A stretch of DNA of 64,000 nt from Rhodospirillaceae bacterium. Lineage in GTDB: Bacteria; Pseudomonadota; Alphaproteobacteria; Thalassobaculales; Thalassobaculaceae. This document shows positions 56,640-64,000 of the stretch, piece by piece. The stretch lies in NCBI GenBank assembly GCA_018401495.1, contig JAGYJX010000010.1, positions 186,001 through 250,000 on the forward strand. Reading direction: 5' to 3'. The number at the start of each line of letters is the position of its first letter. The first letter of the stretch is position 1. Position numbers and translations under genes: made by a program. The notes under the pieces are model-generated. The model did no database searches, was not told the DNA's origin, and saw only the letters and a program-made list of their open reading frames with translations.

Positions 56640-57423
56640 TCAGCCCTTGGCCTGCACGAACCGGTAGCGGTCGTTGCGCATCTCGATGGCGGTCAGCACG
56701 CCGGTGAACACCGCGCCGGTGTCGAGGTTGATGCGGTGGCGGGCCACGGTCGGACGCTCGAAGGGTTCCTCGGGCGAGTGACCGTGGATCACCACCACCT
56801 CGAAGGGCCATGGCTCGGCAGGGTGGAGGAAGGGATCGCGGATCCAGGTCATGCACATCGAGCGGCTGGTCGTCGATCGGCCGTCGCGGGTCCAGACCGG
56901 CGTGGACGAACACGTAGTCGCCGATCCGGCGCGAGCCGCGCATGCCGCGCACGGCCTCCTGGACGAACTCCGGCACGGCGGCGCGCAGCGCCCCGGCGAT
57001 GGCCTGCGACGGGGTGAAGGGCGGCAGCTTGAGGGATCGCCAGGTCCGCCCGCCGCCGTTCGCCGCCCACTGCTCGACCATCTCCGGGGTCAGCCGGTCC
57101 TCGAACGCAGCCTTCAGCCAGGCATCGTGGTTGCCGAGCAGCAGCACGTCGTCGACCGGCATCCGGTCGCCGAGATAGGCGTCCAGGCCGCCCGCCGCCA
57201 GGCCGAGTGCCTCCCAGGACTGCTCACCGCGGTCGATCAGGTCGCCGAGGAAAATGCAGGTCGCGTGCGCCACGCCAGGCACGCGGGCATCGTCCGCGAG
57301 GGCGGCGAGAAGCGGGTCGAGCAGGTCGGCGCGACCGTGAACGTCGCCGATCGCGCAGATCAGATGGTCGGTGTGGAGGGGCTTGGGAGCCGGCGTCCAG
57401 TCGCCTCGCTCGATCGTCACCAT
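56640..57423 (-). CDS. Metallophosphoesterase, Ser/Thr phosphatase type (one frame break)
   Basis: About 260 residues with the complete calcineurin-like set: GDVHGRADLL, GDLIDRGEQS, LLLGNHDAWL, VFVHAGLDP and VVVIHGHSPEEPFE. Frame changes near 56858: DDQPLDV is followed in the next frame by MTWIRDPFLHPAEPW. This is the bis(5'-nucleosyl)-tetraphosphatase/PrpA-like branch, acting on phosphoproteins or dinucleotides. ATG 57423 (MVTIERGDW) is chosen; TTG 57453 would add ten residues. Confidence 0.85.
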
Positions 57424-57453
57424 GCCATCACGAAACCGCAGTCCGGCGGTCAA

Positions 57454-57756
57454 CGCAAGGGGCGGCCGACAGGATCATCACATGACAAGCTGACGGGATG
57501 GCCGGCAGCGCGGTGGGCCGACCCTACTCCGGGGGCGTGGAGCGGGTCGGCCCGGTCGCGCGGGAGAGGCAAGAGCCTCTCACCAGCGTCCCGAACCGCC
57601 GAGAGGAGTCTAGGAACACGCGCGGTGCGGGGCAGAGTGCACCGCCACGTCGGTCCGGGCTTGACTACTAGATGGGGTTGCTGGTGGGCACCACCAAGGG
57701 GCCGACCCGTCGCCGGCCGGACACAGTGTCGTGAGCGGAGGCGGCGACAGGCGCAC
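57454..57756. other. Structured gene-free stretch, candidate non-coding RNA
   Basis: No convincing gene is found here. The stretch is rich in consecutive perfect stems: GGGCCGACCC/GGGTCGGCCC (57515-57524 with 57544-57553, enclosing CTCC/GGAG), GAGAGGC/GCCTCTC (57564-57581, loop AAGA), and TGGTG/CACCA near 57681-57694. The GGGTCGGCCC arm could instead pair with a second GGGCCGACCC at 57698-57707, enclosing ~145 bases, the size of a 6S-like RNA; this alternative pairing is notable. I could not match it to SRP, RNase P, tmRNA or a known riboswitch. Strand is undecided. Confidence 0.35.
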
Positions 57757-57789
57757 GGCAGCCCCCGGGGATCGTGCCCCGGGGCTGCC
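57757..57789 (-). terminator. Hairpin terminator after leuA
   Basis: Arms GGCAGCCCCCGGGG (57757-57770) and CCCCGGGGCTGCC (57777-57789) pair along 13 bases with one bulged C and a 6-base loop. It starts 20 bases past the leuA stop on the minus strand. It is very stable but has no clear U-run, as is common in GC-rich genomes. Confidence 0.6.
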
Positions 57790-57808
57790 ACGGCCGGTCA
57801 CGACTTGG

Positions 57809-59482
57809 TCACAGACGGTTGCAGGCGCTGACCACTGCCTTGACCGGCGCCAGGGTGATGTCGGTGGCGATGCCGACGCCAAACACGCTGCGCCCGTTCT
57901 CGTCCGGCGCCTTCAATTCGATGTAGGCGGCGGCCTCGGCGTCGGAGCCGACCGAGCGGGTGTGCTCGGCGTAGTCCTTGAGCCGGAACTTGAGGCCGAA
58001 CGCCTCGCGCATCGCGCGCGAGAAGGCGTTCACCGGCCCGTTGCCCTCCGCCGTCAGGTGGTGCTCGACGCCGCCGCGCGTCACCACGGCCTCGATGCGG
58101 ACGGTCTGGTTGGACCCCGGAACCCGCGTGGCCTCGAACGAGAGGAGGTCGTACTCGCCGTTCGGCTGGGTCACGTACTCGGTCTCGAACGCCTTCCAGA
58201 TCTCCTGGCTGGTGATCTCGCGCGAGGTGGCGTCGGTCAGGCGCTGGATGACCTGGCTGAACTGCGCCTGCCATTCCTTCGGCAGCCGGATGTGGTGGTC
58301 GGTTTCCAGGATGTAGGCGATGCCGCCCTTGCCGGACTGCGAGTTGACCCGGATCACGGCCTCGTAGCTTCGACCGATGTCATGCGGGTCGATCGGCAGG
58401 TACGGCACCTCCCAAAGGCCGGAGTTCGAGGACTGCAGCGCCTTTATGCCCTTGTTGATGGCGTCCTGGTGCGAGCCGGAGAACGCGGTGTGCACCAGTT
58501 CGCCGGCGTAGGGGTGACGCGGGTGGATCGGCAGCTGGGTGCAGTACTCGGCGGTCTCCATCAGGCCGTTGATGTTCGAGAAATCCAGCTTCGGGTCGAC
58601 GCCCTGGGTCAGCAGGTTCAGCCCGAGCGTGACGATGTCGACGTTGCCGGTGCGCTCGCCGTTGCCGAACAGGGTGCCCTCGACCCGGTCGGCGCCGGCC
58701 ATCACCGCCAGTTCCGCCGCCGCCACGCCGGTGCCGCGGTCGTTGTGCGGGTGCACCGACAGCACCATCCGGTCGCGCCGCGTGAACCGCCGGTGCATCC
58801 ACTCGATCTGGTCGGCAAAGATATTCGGCGTCGACATCTCGACGGTCGACGGCAGGTTGATGATGATCTTCTGGTCGGTGACCGGGAACCACACGTCCAT
58901 CACCGCCTCGCAGACCTCGAGGGCGTAGTCGAGCTCGGTGCCGGTGAAACTCTCCGGCGAATACTGCAACTGGACCTTGCTGTCCTTGAGCCGGTCGAGG
59001 CGGGCTTTCACCATCTCGGCGCCGTCGATCGCCATCTGCTTTACGCCGGTCTGGTCCTGCTGGAAGACCACCCGGCGCTGCAGCTCCGAGGTCGAGTTGT
59101 ACAGGTGGACGATCACGCTGCGGGCGCCCGCCAGGCTCTCGACCGTGCGGTCGACGAGATGCTCGCGCGCCTGGGTCAGCACCTGGATCGTGACGTCGTC
59201 CGGGATCAGGTCCTTCTCGATCAACTCGCGCACGAAGTTGAAGTCGGTGTCGGACGCCGATGGGAAGCCGACCTCGATCTCCTTGAAGCCCATCTTCACC
59301 AGCGTGTCGAACATCCGCAGCTTGCGCGGCCCGTCCATCGGATCGACCAGCGCCTGGTTGCCGTCGCGCAGATCGACCGAGCACCAGATCGGCGCCCTGT
59401 CGATGACCTTGCCCGGCCAGGTGCGGTCCGGCAGCGCGATCGGGGCGTAGGGCCGGTACTTGTGGATCGCTTGAACGTTCAT
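57809..59482 (-). CDS. leuA: 2-isopropylmalate synthase
   Basis: Full-length 557-residue enzyme condensing acetyl-CoA and 2-oxoisovalerate, the first leucine step. It is the longer type with an N-terminal extension (HKYRPYAPIALPDRTWPGK). Catalytic TIM-barrel motifs are SVDLRDGNQALVDPM and LSVHPHNDRGTGVAAAE, with the metal His pair, and the glycine-rich GTLFGNGERTGNVD. The C-terminal regulatory domain (residues ~430-557) is complete, so leucine feedback is expected. ATG 59482 follows AGGAGA. No leader peptide rich in Leu codons is visible upstream. Intact. Confidence 0.95.
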   Translation of the reverse strand: MNVQAIHKYRPYAPIALPDRTWPGKVIDRAPIWCSVDLRDGNQALVDPMDGPRKLRMFDTLVKMGFKEIEVGFPSASDTDFNFVRELIEKDLIPDDVTIQVLTQAREHLVDRTVESLAGARSVIVHLYNSTSELQRRVVFQQDQTGVKQMAIDGAEMVKARLDRLKDSKVQLQYSPESFTGTELDYALEVCEAVMDVWFPVTDQKIIINLPSTVEMSTPNIFADQIEWMHRRFTRRDRMVLSVHPHNDRGTGVAAAELAVMAGADRVEGTLFGNGERTGNVDIVTLGLNLLTQGVDPKLDFSNINGLMETAEYCTQLPIHPRHPYAGELVHTAFSGSHQDAINKGIKALQSSNSGLWEVPYLPIDPHDIGRSYEAVIRVNSQSGKGGIAYILETDHHIRLPKEWQAQFSQVIQRLTDATSREITSQEIWKAFETEYVTQPNGEYDLLSFEATRVPGSNQTVRIEAVVTRGGVEHHLTAEGNGPVNAFSRAMREAFGLKFRLKDYAEHTRSVGSDAEAAAYIELKAPDENGRSVFGVGIATDITLAPVKAVVSACNRL

Positions 59483-59907
59483 GGAAATCTCCTGTCGCGC
59501 GCCCCGTTCCGGTTCAGGCGGGCGCGTCTCGTCGTGCGGTGGTGTCGATGCGGCGCGTGCCGGCCGTCCGATCGCCCCGGGCCGGATCATTGCCCGCTGG
59601 AACCAGACGTCCGCACGCCGCGTTAAGCGGCCGGGAACAACCTGGAGGCGTGGGGATGATCGACGAGCCGACAGTCATCGGCGGGGGAACCTTTGGGTTG
59701 CACGCGAAGGGCGAACGAATACTTCCCGGTCTCTCGTCAGAGAGCCGGGTCCGTAAGTCGAAGGCCGAGCGTCCAGGTTCCGCGCATCATGGAGCCGATT
59801 TGAGCCACAACCCTGCCGCCGGGTCAAGCCTTCGCCGTGCCTGGGCATCGTCGCGCGTCGGCGGTTCACAGGTTACGGCGCGCGCGCCGGTGCGGCATAG
59901 TGGGTTC
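59483..59907. other. Divergent upstream region of leuA and the LpxR-like gene
   Basis: This 425-base gap holds no gene I can support. An ATG at 59656 with GGAGG upstream opens a frame that would run into the next gene, but its peptide has no family look. A hairpin at 59725-59749 (CCCGG-T-CTCT / AGAG-A-GCCGGG, loop CGTC) stands in the middle, followed by no T-run. Promoters for both divergent genes must lie here; no clear -35/-10 pair stands out. Confidence 0.5.
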
Positions 59908-60964
59908 ATGAACCAGTCCCAGCCGATCCGGCGCCTCATGCTGCCACTCCTCGCCGCCGCCGCTGCTGGCGTCGCCCTTGTCGGCGCGGGCCGAGGAGCC
60001 GACCGCCGGCCAACGGGTCAAGCCCCAGTCAGAGCGGCCGGTCTGGACCCTGACGCTCGAGAACGACCTGACCAACGACACCGATCGCTACTTCACCAAC
60101 GGCATCCGCGTGTCCCGGACCAGCGCCATCGACGACGTGCCGCAGGCAGTCGTCGACGCCGCCCGGCCGATCATCGGAACCCTCGGCTCGGTGCGGTGGT
60201 CGATCGGCGTCGGCCAGAACATGTACACGCCCTCCGACATCACCGAGAAGAATCCGGACCCCGACGACCAGCCCTACGCGGCCTGGCTGTATGGCAGCGT
60301 CGGCGTCCTGAACGATCTCGCCGTCGAGGACGGCCGGCGCACCCAGACCAGCGTCCAGCTGTCGCTGGGCGTGGTCGGCCCGTCGGCGCTCGGCGAGGAG
60401 GCCCAGTCGCTGGTCCACGACATCATCAATTCGCCGTCCCCGGAGGGCTGGGACCACCAGTTGCACGACGAGCCGGCGGTCCTGCTGAACGTCGAGCGCC
60501 GCTGGGTGGTGCCGTCGGAGCGGGTGTTCGGCAACCTCCGCGGCGACGTCGCGCCCCATGTCGGGGTGGCGCTCGGCAACGTCTTCACCCACGCCGCGGC
60601 CGGCCTGACGGTGCGCTTCGGCGAGCCGCCGGAGTTCGATTACGGCCCACCCCGCCTGCAACCGCACACCCCCGGATCGCAGTACTTCGCGCCGCCGGGC
60701 GAGGTCGAGGGGGCGTTCGGCTGGTATGTCTTCGCCGGCGCCGAGGCCCGCGCGGTGGCCCGCAACATCTTCCTCGACGGCAACACCTTCCGCGACAGCC
60801 CGAGCGTCGACAAGGAGCTGCTGGTCGGAGACCTGTCGGCCGGCGTGGTCTTCACCTTCGGCGACCTTCGCCTGTCCTACGTGCAGGTGCTGCGGACCAA
60901 GGAGTTCGAGGGCCAGGACGAGGCCAGCCTGTTCGGCGCCTTCAGCGCCGGTTACAGGTTCTGA
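59908..60964 (+). CDS. LpxR-like lipid A deacylase family outer-membrane protein (one frame break)
   Basis: About 350 residues. The signal peptide MNQSQPIRRLMLPLLAAA continues, after a one-base shift near 59960 in a GCC run, as PLLASPLSARA-EEP. The mature part is an LpxR/DUF2219 beta-barrel: WTLTLENDLTNDTDRYFTNG (catalytic-type Asn and Asp region), WSIGVGQNMYTPSDI, DDQPYAAWLYGSVGVL, and a terminal aromatic FSAGYRF typical of outer-membrane barrels. LpxR removes the 3'-acyloxyacyl chain of lipid A; activity here is by family only. Divergent from leuA and convergent with the next esterase, ten bases apart. Confidence 0.8.
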
Positions 60965-60974
60965 CCCGACGGCG

Positions 60975-61760
60975 TTAGGCGGCTTGCAGAAACTCCACGA
61001 CGGCAGCGTCGAACAGCGCTTCCTGCTCGATGTTCGAGAGGTGCGCGGCTTCCGGCAGCACCGTCAGCCTGGAGCCGGCGATGCGCTCCTGGATCTCGCG
61101 GGCCTTTTCCGGCGTCGTGCTGGGATCGTCGGCGCCGACGATGATCAGCGTCGGCGCGGTGATCGCCCTGATTGTCTCACGCTGGTCCATGGACTGGATC
61201 GCCCGGCAGCAGCCGACGAAACCGGCGACGGGCGTGGTCAGGATCATGTCCCGCACCTTGGCGATCGAGCGCGGTGCGTTGGCCCGGAACGGCGCCGTGA
61301 ACCACCGTTCGATGGTGGCGTCGACGATCCCGGCCATGCCCTGCGATCGGGCAAGCTCGATGCGGTCCTTCCAAAGGTCGGCCGGGCCCATGTAGGTGGC
61401 GGTGTCGCACAGCACCAGGCGGTCGACCCTGTCGGGGTGCAGGGTGGCGAGCCGCTGGCCGACCATGCCGCCCTTCGAGAGCCCGCAGAAATGCGCCTTC
61501 CCGACCCGGAGATAATCGAGCAGGCCGACCGCGTCGGCGGTCAGCGTCTCGATCGTGTAGTCGCCCTCCGGCGCGTCGGATTGGCCGTGCCCGCGGCTGT
61601 CGTAGCGGATCACGCGGAAATGCCGCTCGAACGCCGGCATCTGCGGGTCCCACATGTGCAGGTTGGAGGCCAGGGAGTTCGACAGCATCAGCGTCGGCGC
61701 GTCCGGCTTGCCCGAAACCTCATGGTAGAGCCGGATCCCATTGATCTGCGCGTGTGGCAT
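60975..61760 (-). CDS. Alpha/beta hydrolase, 3-oxoadipate enol-lactonase-like
   Basis: A 261-residue hydrolase. The start INGIRLYHEVSGKPDAPTLM, the strand LMLSNSLASNLHMWDPQMPA and RVIRYDSRGHGQSDAPEG match PcaD-type enzymes. The nucleophile elbow is GLSKGGMVGQ (the usual form is GLSxGG), the acid is in IIVGADDPSTTP and the His in PEAAHLSNIEQ. It may open a lactone in aromatic catabolism, but no other pca gene is near. The Baeyer-Villiger-type enzyme 30 kb away is another lactone-forming candidate. Intact; ATG 61760. Confidence 0.82.
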   Translation of the reverse strand: MPHAQINGIRLYHEVSGKPDAPTLMLSNSLASNLHMWDPQMPAFERHFRVIRYDSRGHGQSDAPEGDYTIETLTADAVGLLDYLRVGKAHFCGLSKGGMVGQRLATLHPDRVDRLVLCDTATYMGPADLWKDRIELARSQGMAGIVDATIERWFTAPFRANAPRSIAKVRDMILTTPVAGFVGCCRAIQSMDQRETIRAITAPTLIIVGADDPSTTPEKAREIQERIAGSRLTVLPEAAHLSNIEQEALFDAAVVEFLQAA

Positions 61761-61884
61761 GGCGTTCCTCGATTCGGTTTCAGGGCATTCGAGCCCACCG
61801 GTGGCCATACCGCAAGGGGCACCCTCGACACCGCACCGGCCATCGGCTCGAATGGCGGCGCATCGACCGGAGGACAGGACACCC

Positions 61885-64000
61885 ATGGCACCAGAACCAC
61901 TGCCGGCCGGCGACCTCTACCGCCGCAGCGACCTGACGGCGCTCGGGTTCCGGACCACCGCCGAACTCGCCGACGTCGAGACCCTGGTCGGTCAGGACCG
62001 GGCGCTCGACGCGGTGCGGTTCGCCGCCAGGATGCGGGCGCGCGGCTACAACCTCTTCGTCATCGGCGCCAAGGCCTCCGGCAAGCACGCCGCCGTCCGC
62101 TCCTACCTGACCGAGCGGGCGGCGACGTTGCCGTCGCCGGACGACTGGGTCTACGTCAACGACTTCAAGGACCAGCACCGGCCTCGCTGCCTGCGCCTGC
62201 CGCCGGGCGACGGGCCGGCGTTCGCGGGTCGGATCCAGGGGCTGGTGGCGGATCTGCGCCGCACCGTGCCAAGCCTGTTCGAGGGCGAGGACTACCGGCT
62301 GAAGCGCGATGCCCTGGAGAAGGACTTCGCCTCGCGGGGCGAGGCGCGCTTCAAGGACGTGGCGGAGGAGGCGGCCAAGCGTGGCCTCGCCCTGGTGCGC
62401 ACCGAGCACGGGCTGATCGTCGCGCCGGTCGAGGACGGCAAGCCGATGACGCAGGAGCGCTTTGCGGAGTTGCCGCAGGAACAGCGCGAGGCGCTGCAGG
62501 CGGCCATCGAGGAGGTCCAGGAACATCTGCGCGCCGCCATCCACAAGGCGCCGATCCTGGAGCGCGAGCGCCAGGCGGCGGTGCGTGACCTTGACCGGCG
62601 CGAGGCGGCGGCGCTGGTCGACCTGGAGATCGCCGAAGCCCGGGAGGGGCTGGAGGTGCCGCCGCCGGTCGCCGCCTGGCTCGACACCTTGCGGGAGGAT
62701 CTGATCGACAACGTCGCCGTGCTGGCCCAGCCCGCCGGCACCGGCGACGGCGACACCGCTCCTTCCGAGCCTCCGGGCGGCCGGTTCCGGCGCTGGGAGG
62801 TGAACGTCCTGATCAGCAACGATCCCAAGGCCGGGGCGCCGGTGGTGACCGAGGATCATCCCACGCTCGGCCGGTTGATCGGCCGGATCGAGCACCGCGC
62901 GCACATGGGCGCGATGCTGACCGACTTCACGCTGATCCGCCCCGGGGCGCTGCACGTCGCGAACGGCGGCTACCTGCTGCTCGACGCCGGCAAGCTGCTG
63001 ACCAACGCGTACGCCTGGGACGCGCTGAAGCGGGCGCTGTACGCCGAGCGCGTGGTGATCGAGGGGCCGATGGAATCGGCGGCGACCGCGCTGGCGGTCT
63101 CGATCCAGCCCTGCCCGGTGCCGTTGTCGATCAAGGTCGTGCTGTTCGGCAACCAGAACGTCCACGCCGCGCTCTCGGCCATGGACCCGGATTTCGGCGA
63201 CCTCTTCAAGGTGGCCGCCGACTTCGAGGACGTCATGGACCGCGACCCCGAGCACGACGCGGTGTACGCGCGGCTGGTCGCCACCATCCAGCGCCGCTCG
63301 GCGCTGCGGCCGTTCGACCGGCCGGCGGTGGAACGGGTGATCGAGCACTGCTCGCGGCTGGTGTCAGACGTCCGCAAGGTGACGGCGCGGGTCGGCGTCA
63401 TCGCCGACGTCATGCGCGAGGCCGACTATGTCGGGCGCGACAAGGGCCACAAGATCATCCGGGCCGAGGACGTCGAGGATGCCCTGGAAGCCCAGCGCTA
63501 CCGGTCCGACCGGGTCGAGCGAAGGATGCGCGAGCAGATCCTGCGCGAGACCATCCGGATCGCCACCGACGGCGTCGCGGTCGGCCAGGTCAACGGGCTG
63601 TCGGTGGCGCAGGTGGGATCCCACGCCTTCGGCCGGCCGACCCGGATCTCGGCGCGGGTGCGGGTCGGACGCGGCCGGGTCATGGACATCGAGCGCGAGG
63701 TCGAGCTCGGCGGGCCGCTGCACTCCAAGGGCATGCTGATCCTGCAGGGCTACCTGGCCGGCACCTACGCGCCCGACGTACCGGTGGCGCTGCAGGCCAG
63801 CGTGGTGTTCGAGCAGTCCTATGGCGGCGTCGACGGCGACAGCGCCTCGTCGACCGAGTTGTACGCCTTGCAGTCGGCGCTCGCCGAGCTGCCGATCCGC
63901 CAGGGCATCGCGGTCACCGGGTCGGTCGACCAGATGGGCAGGGTGCAGGCGATCGGCGGCGTCAACGAGAAGATCGAGGGCTTCTTCGACGTCTGCAACG
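61885..64000 (+). CDS. LonB-like ATP-dependent protease, 5' part
   Basis: The first 705 residues of an AAA/Lon protease-like protein run off the right edge; I translated it without any frame break. The N-terminal ATPase module has a P-loop (GAKASGKH, G61-H68), a coiled coil from ~150 to ~260 and a sensor/arginine region. The Lon proteolytic domain begins near residue 560 and has the catalytic Ser653 in VDGDSAS and Lys696 in GGVNEKIEG. This is the Lon-related group lacking the N-terminal substrate domain of LonA and found beside house-keeping genes in alphaproteobacteria. ATG 61885 follows GGAGGACAGGA. The end is missing. Confidence 0.9.
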   Translation, partial: MAPEPLPAGDLYRRSDLTALGFRTTAELADVETLVGQDRALDAVRFAARMRARGYNLFVIGAKASGKHAAVRSYLTERAATLPSPDDWVYVNDFKDQHRPRCLRLPPGDGPAFAGRIQGLVADLRRTVPSLFEGEDYRLKRDALEKDFASRGEARFKDVAEEAAKRGLALVRTEHGLIVAPVEDGKPMTQERFAELPQEQREALQAAIEEVQEHLRAAIHKAPILERERQAAVRDLDRREAAALVDLEIAEAREGLEVPPPVAAWLDTLREDLIDNVAVLAQPAGTGDGDTAPSEPPGGRFRRWEVNVLISNDPKAGAPVVTEDHPTLGRLIGRIEHRAHMGAMLTDFTLIRPGALHVANGGYLLLDAGKLLTNAYAWDALKRALYAERVVIEGPMESAATALAVSIQPCPVPLSIKVVLFGNQNVHAALSAMDPDFGDLFKVAADFEDVMDRDPEHDAVYARLVATIQRRSALRPFDRPAVERVIEHCSRLVSDVRKVTARVGVIADVMREADYVGRDKGHKIIRAEDVEDALEAQRYRSDRVERRMREQILRETIRIATDGVAVGQVNGLSVAQVGSHAFGRPTRISARVRVGRGRVMDIEREVELGGPLHSKGMLILQGYLAGTYAPDVPVALQASVVFEQSYGGVDGDSASSTELYALQSALAELPIRQGIAVTGSVDQMGRVQAIGGVNEKIEGFFDVCN

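Noticed and set aside
57515..57710. SRP RNA, RNase P RNA or tmRNA
   Set aside because: Their conserved core sequences, such as the GGAAGCAGCC-type SRP loop or the tmRNA tag, are absent.
59483..59760. Leucine attenuator leader peptide before leuA
   Set aside because: No short frame with a run of leucine codons followed by alternative hairpins was found on the minus strand.
59656..59907. Small gene starting at ATG 59656
   Set aside because: The peptide has no family resemblance and would run straight into the signal peptide of the LpxR-like protein.

Overview
The window is 64 kb of very GC-rich DNA from an alphaproteobacterium, most likely of the Rhodospirillales type. This rests on gene content: the end of an ATP synthase operon (atpC), the linked set gpmI - envC-like - ctpA - divergent polysaccharide deacetylase - rppH, a DUF1194 family, coq7, UPF0280 and cobQ. 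Dense coding, 4-bp start/stop overlaps and GTG/TTG starts fit this. There is no phage, insertion sequence, plasmid module or CRISPR array; the only RNA gene identified with certainty is one tRNA-Leu.

Layout. 0-7 kb (+): atpC end, terminator, a membrane PAS/GAF/HD-GYP sensor, then ydbH-ynbE-ydbL (envelope lipid bridge). 7-14.5 kb (-): a conserved unknown, rppH, deacetylase, ctpA, envC-like, gpmI. 14.5-17.6 kb: phnCDE-type uptake operon (-) and a truncated haemoglobin (+). 17.7-23.7 kb (-): a molybdenum hydroxylase operon (FAD, 2Fe-2S and Mo subunits) with a 6-hydroxynicotinate-reductase-like protein and UPF0280, split by a composite palindrome. 23.9-28.9 kb (+): three tandem secreted DUF1194 (VWA-like) proteins, then a membrane-anchored peptidoglycan-binding protein ending in a Gly/Ser minisatellite. 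28.9-34.8 kb: TfdA-type dioxygenase, Baeyer-Villiger-type monooxygenase and a polar amino-acid-type ABC transporter. 34.9-42 kb: diguanylate cyclase, cobQ, two MarR regulators each beside a palindromic putative operator, an EmrA-like adaptor and a histidine kinase. 42-50 kb: cysE, a compact HD-GYP protein, OpgD/G, glyoxalase I, multicopper oxidase, RraA-like protein, LysR/GST pair. 50-64 kb: tRNA-Leu(CAA), a peroxiredoxin-like/2OG-oxygenase fusion, a His-rich secreted protein, YqaA-DsbB-Coq7, GNAT, HNH nuclease, esterase, gluQ, phosphoesterase, a structured intergenic stretch, leuA, an LpxR-like protein, an esterase and the start of a LonB-like protease.

A dominant property is that about twenty genes, including core ones such as gpmI, ctpA and envC, are broken by single-base frame changes, usually in short G/C runs, while the protein continues intact in the next frame. 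The simplest reading is residual assembly or sequencing indels, not mass pseudogenisation. For such genes I give the span of the whole gene and the approximate break points; a naive gene caller would give truncated products or chimeric ones with a wrong-frame middle.

Functionally the window combines envelope maintenance (YdbH/YnbE/YdbL, EnvC, CtpA, OpgD, LpxR-like, peptidoglycan-binding protein), cyclic-di-GMP control (two HD-GYP, one GGDEF), nutrient uptake and oxidative catabolism (Phn-type ABC, molybdenum hydroxylase, TfdA, BVMO, polar amino-acid ABC) and housekeeping (leuA, cysE, cobQ, coq7, dsbB).
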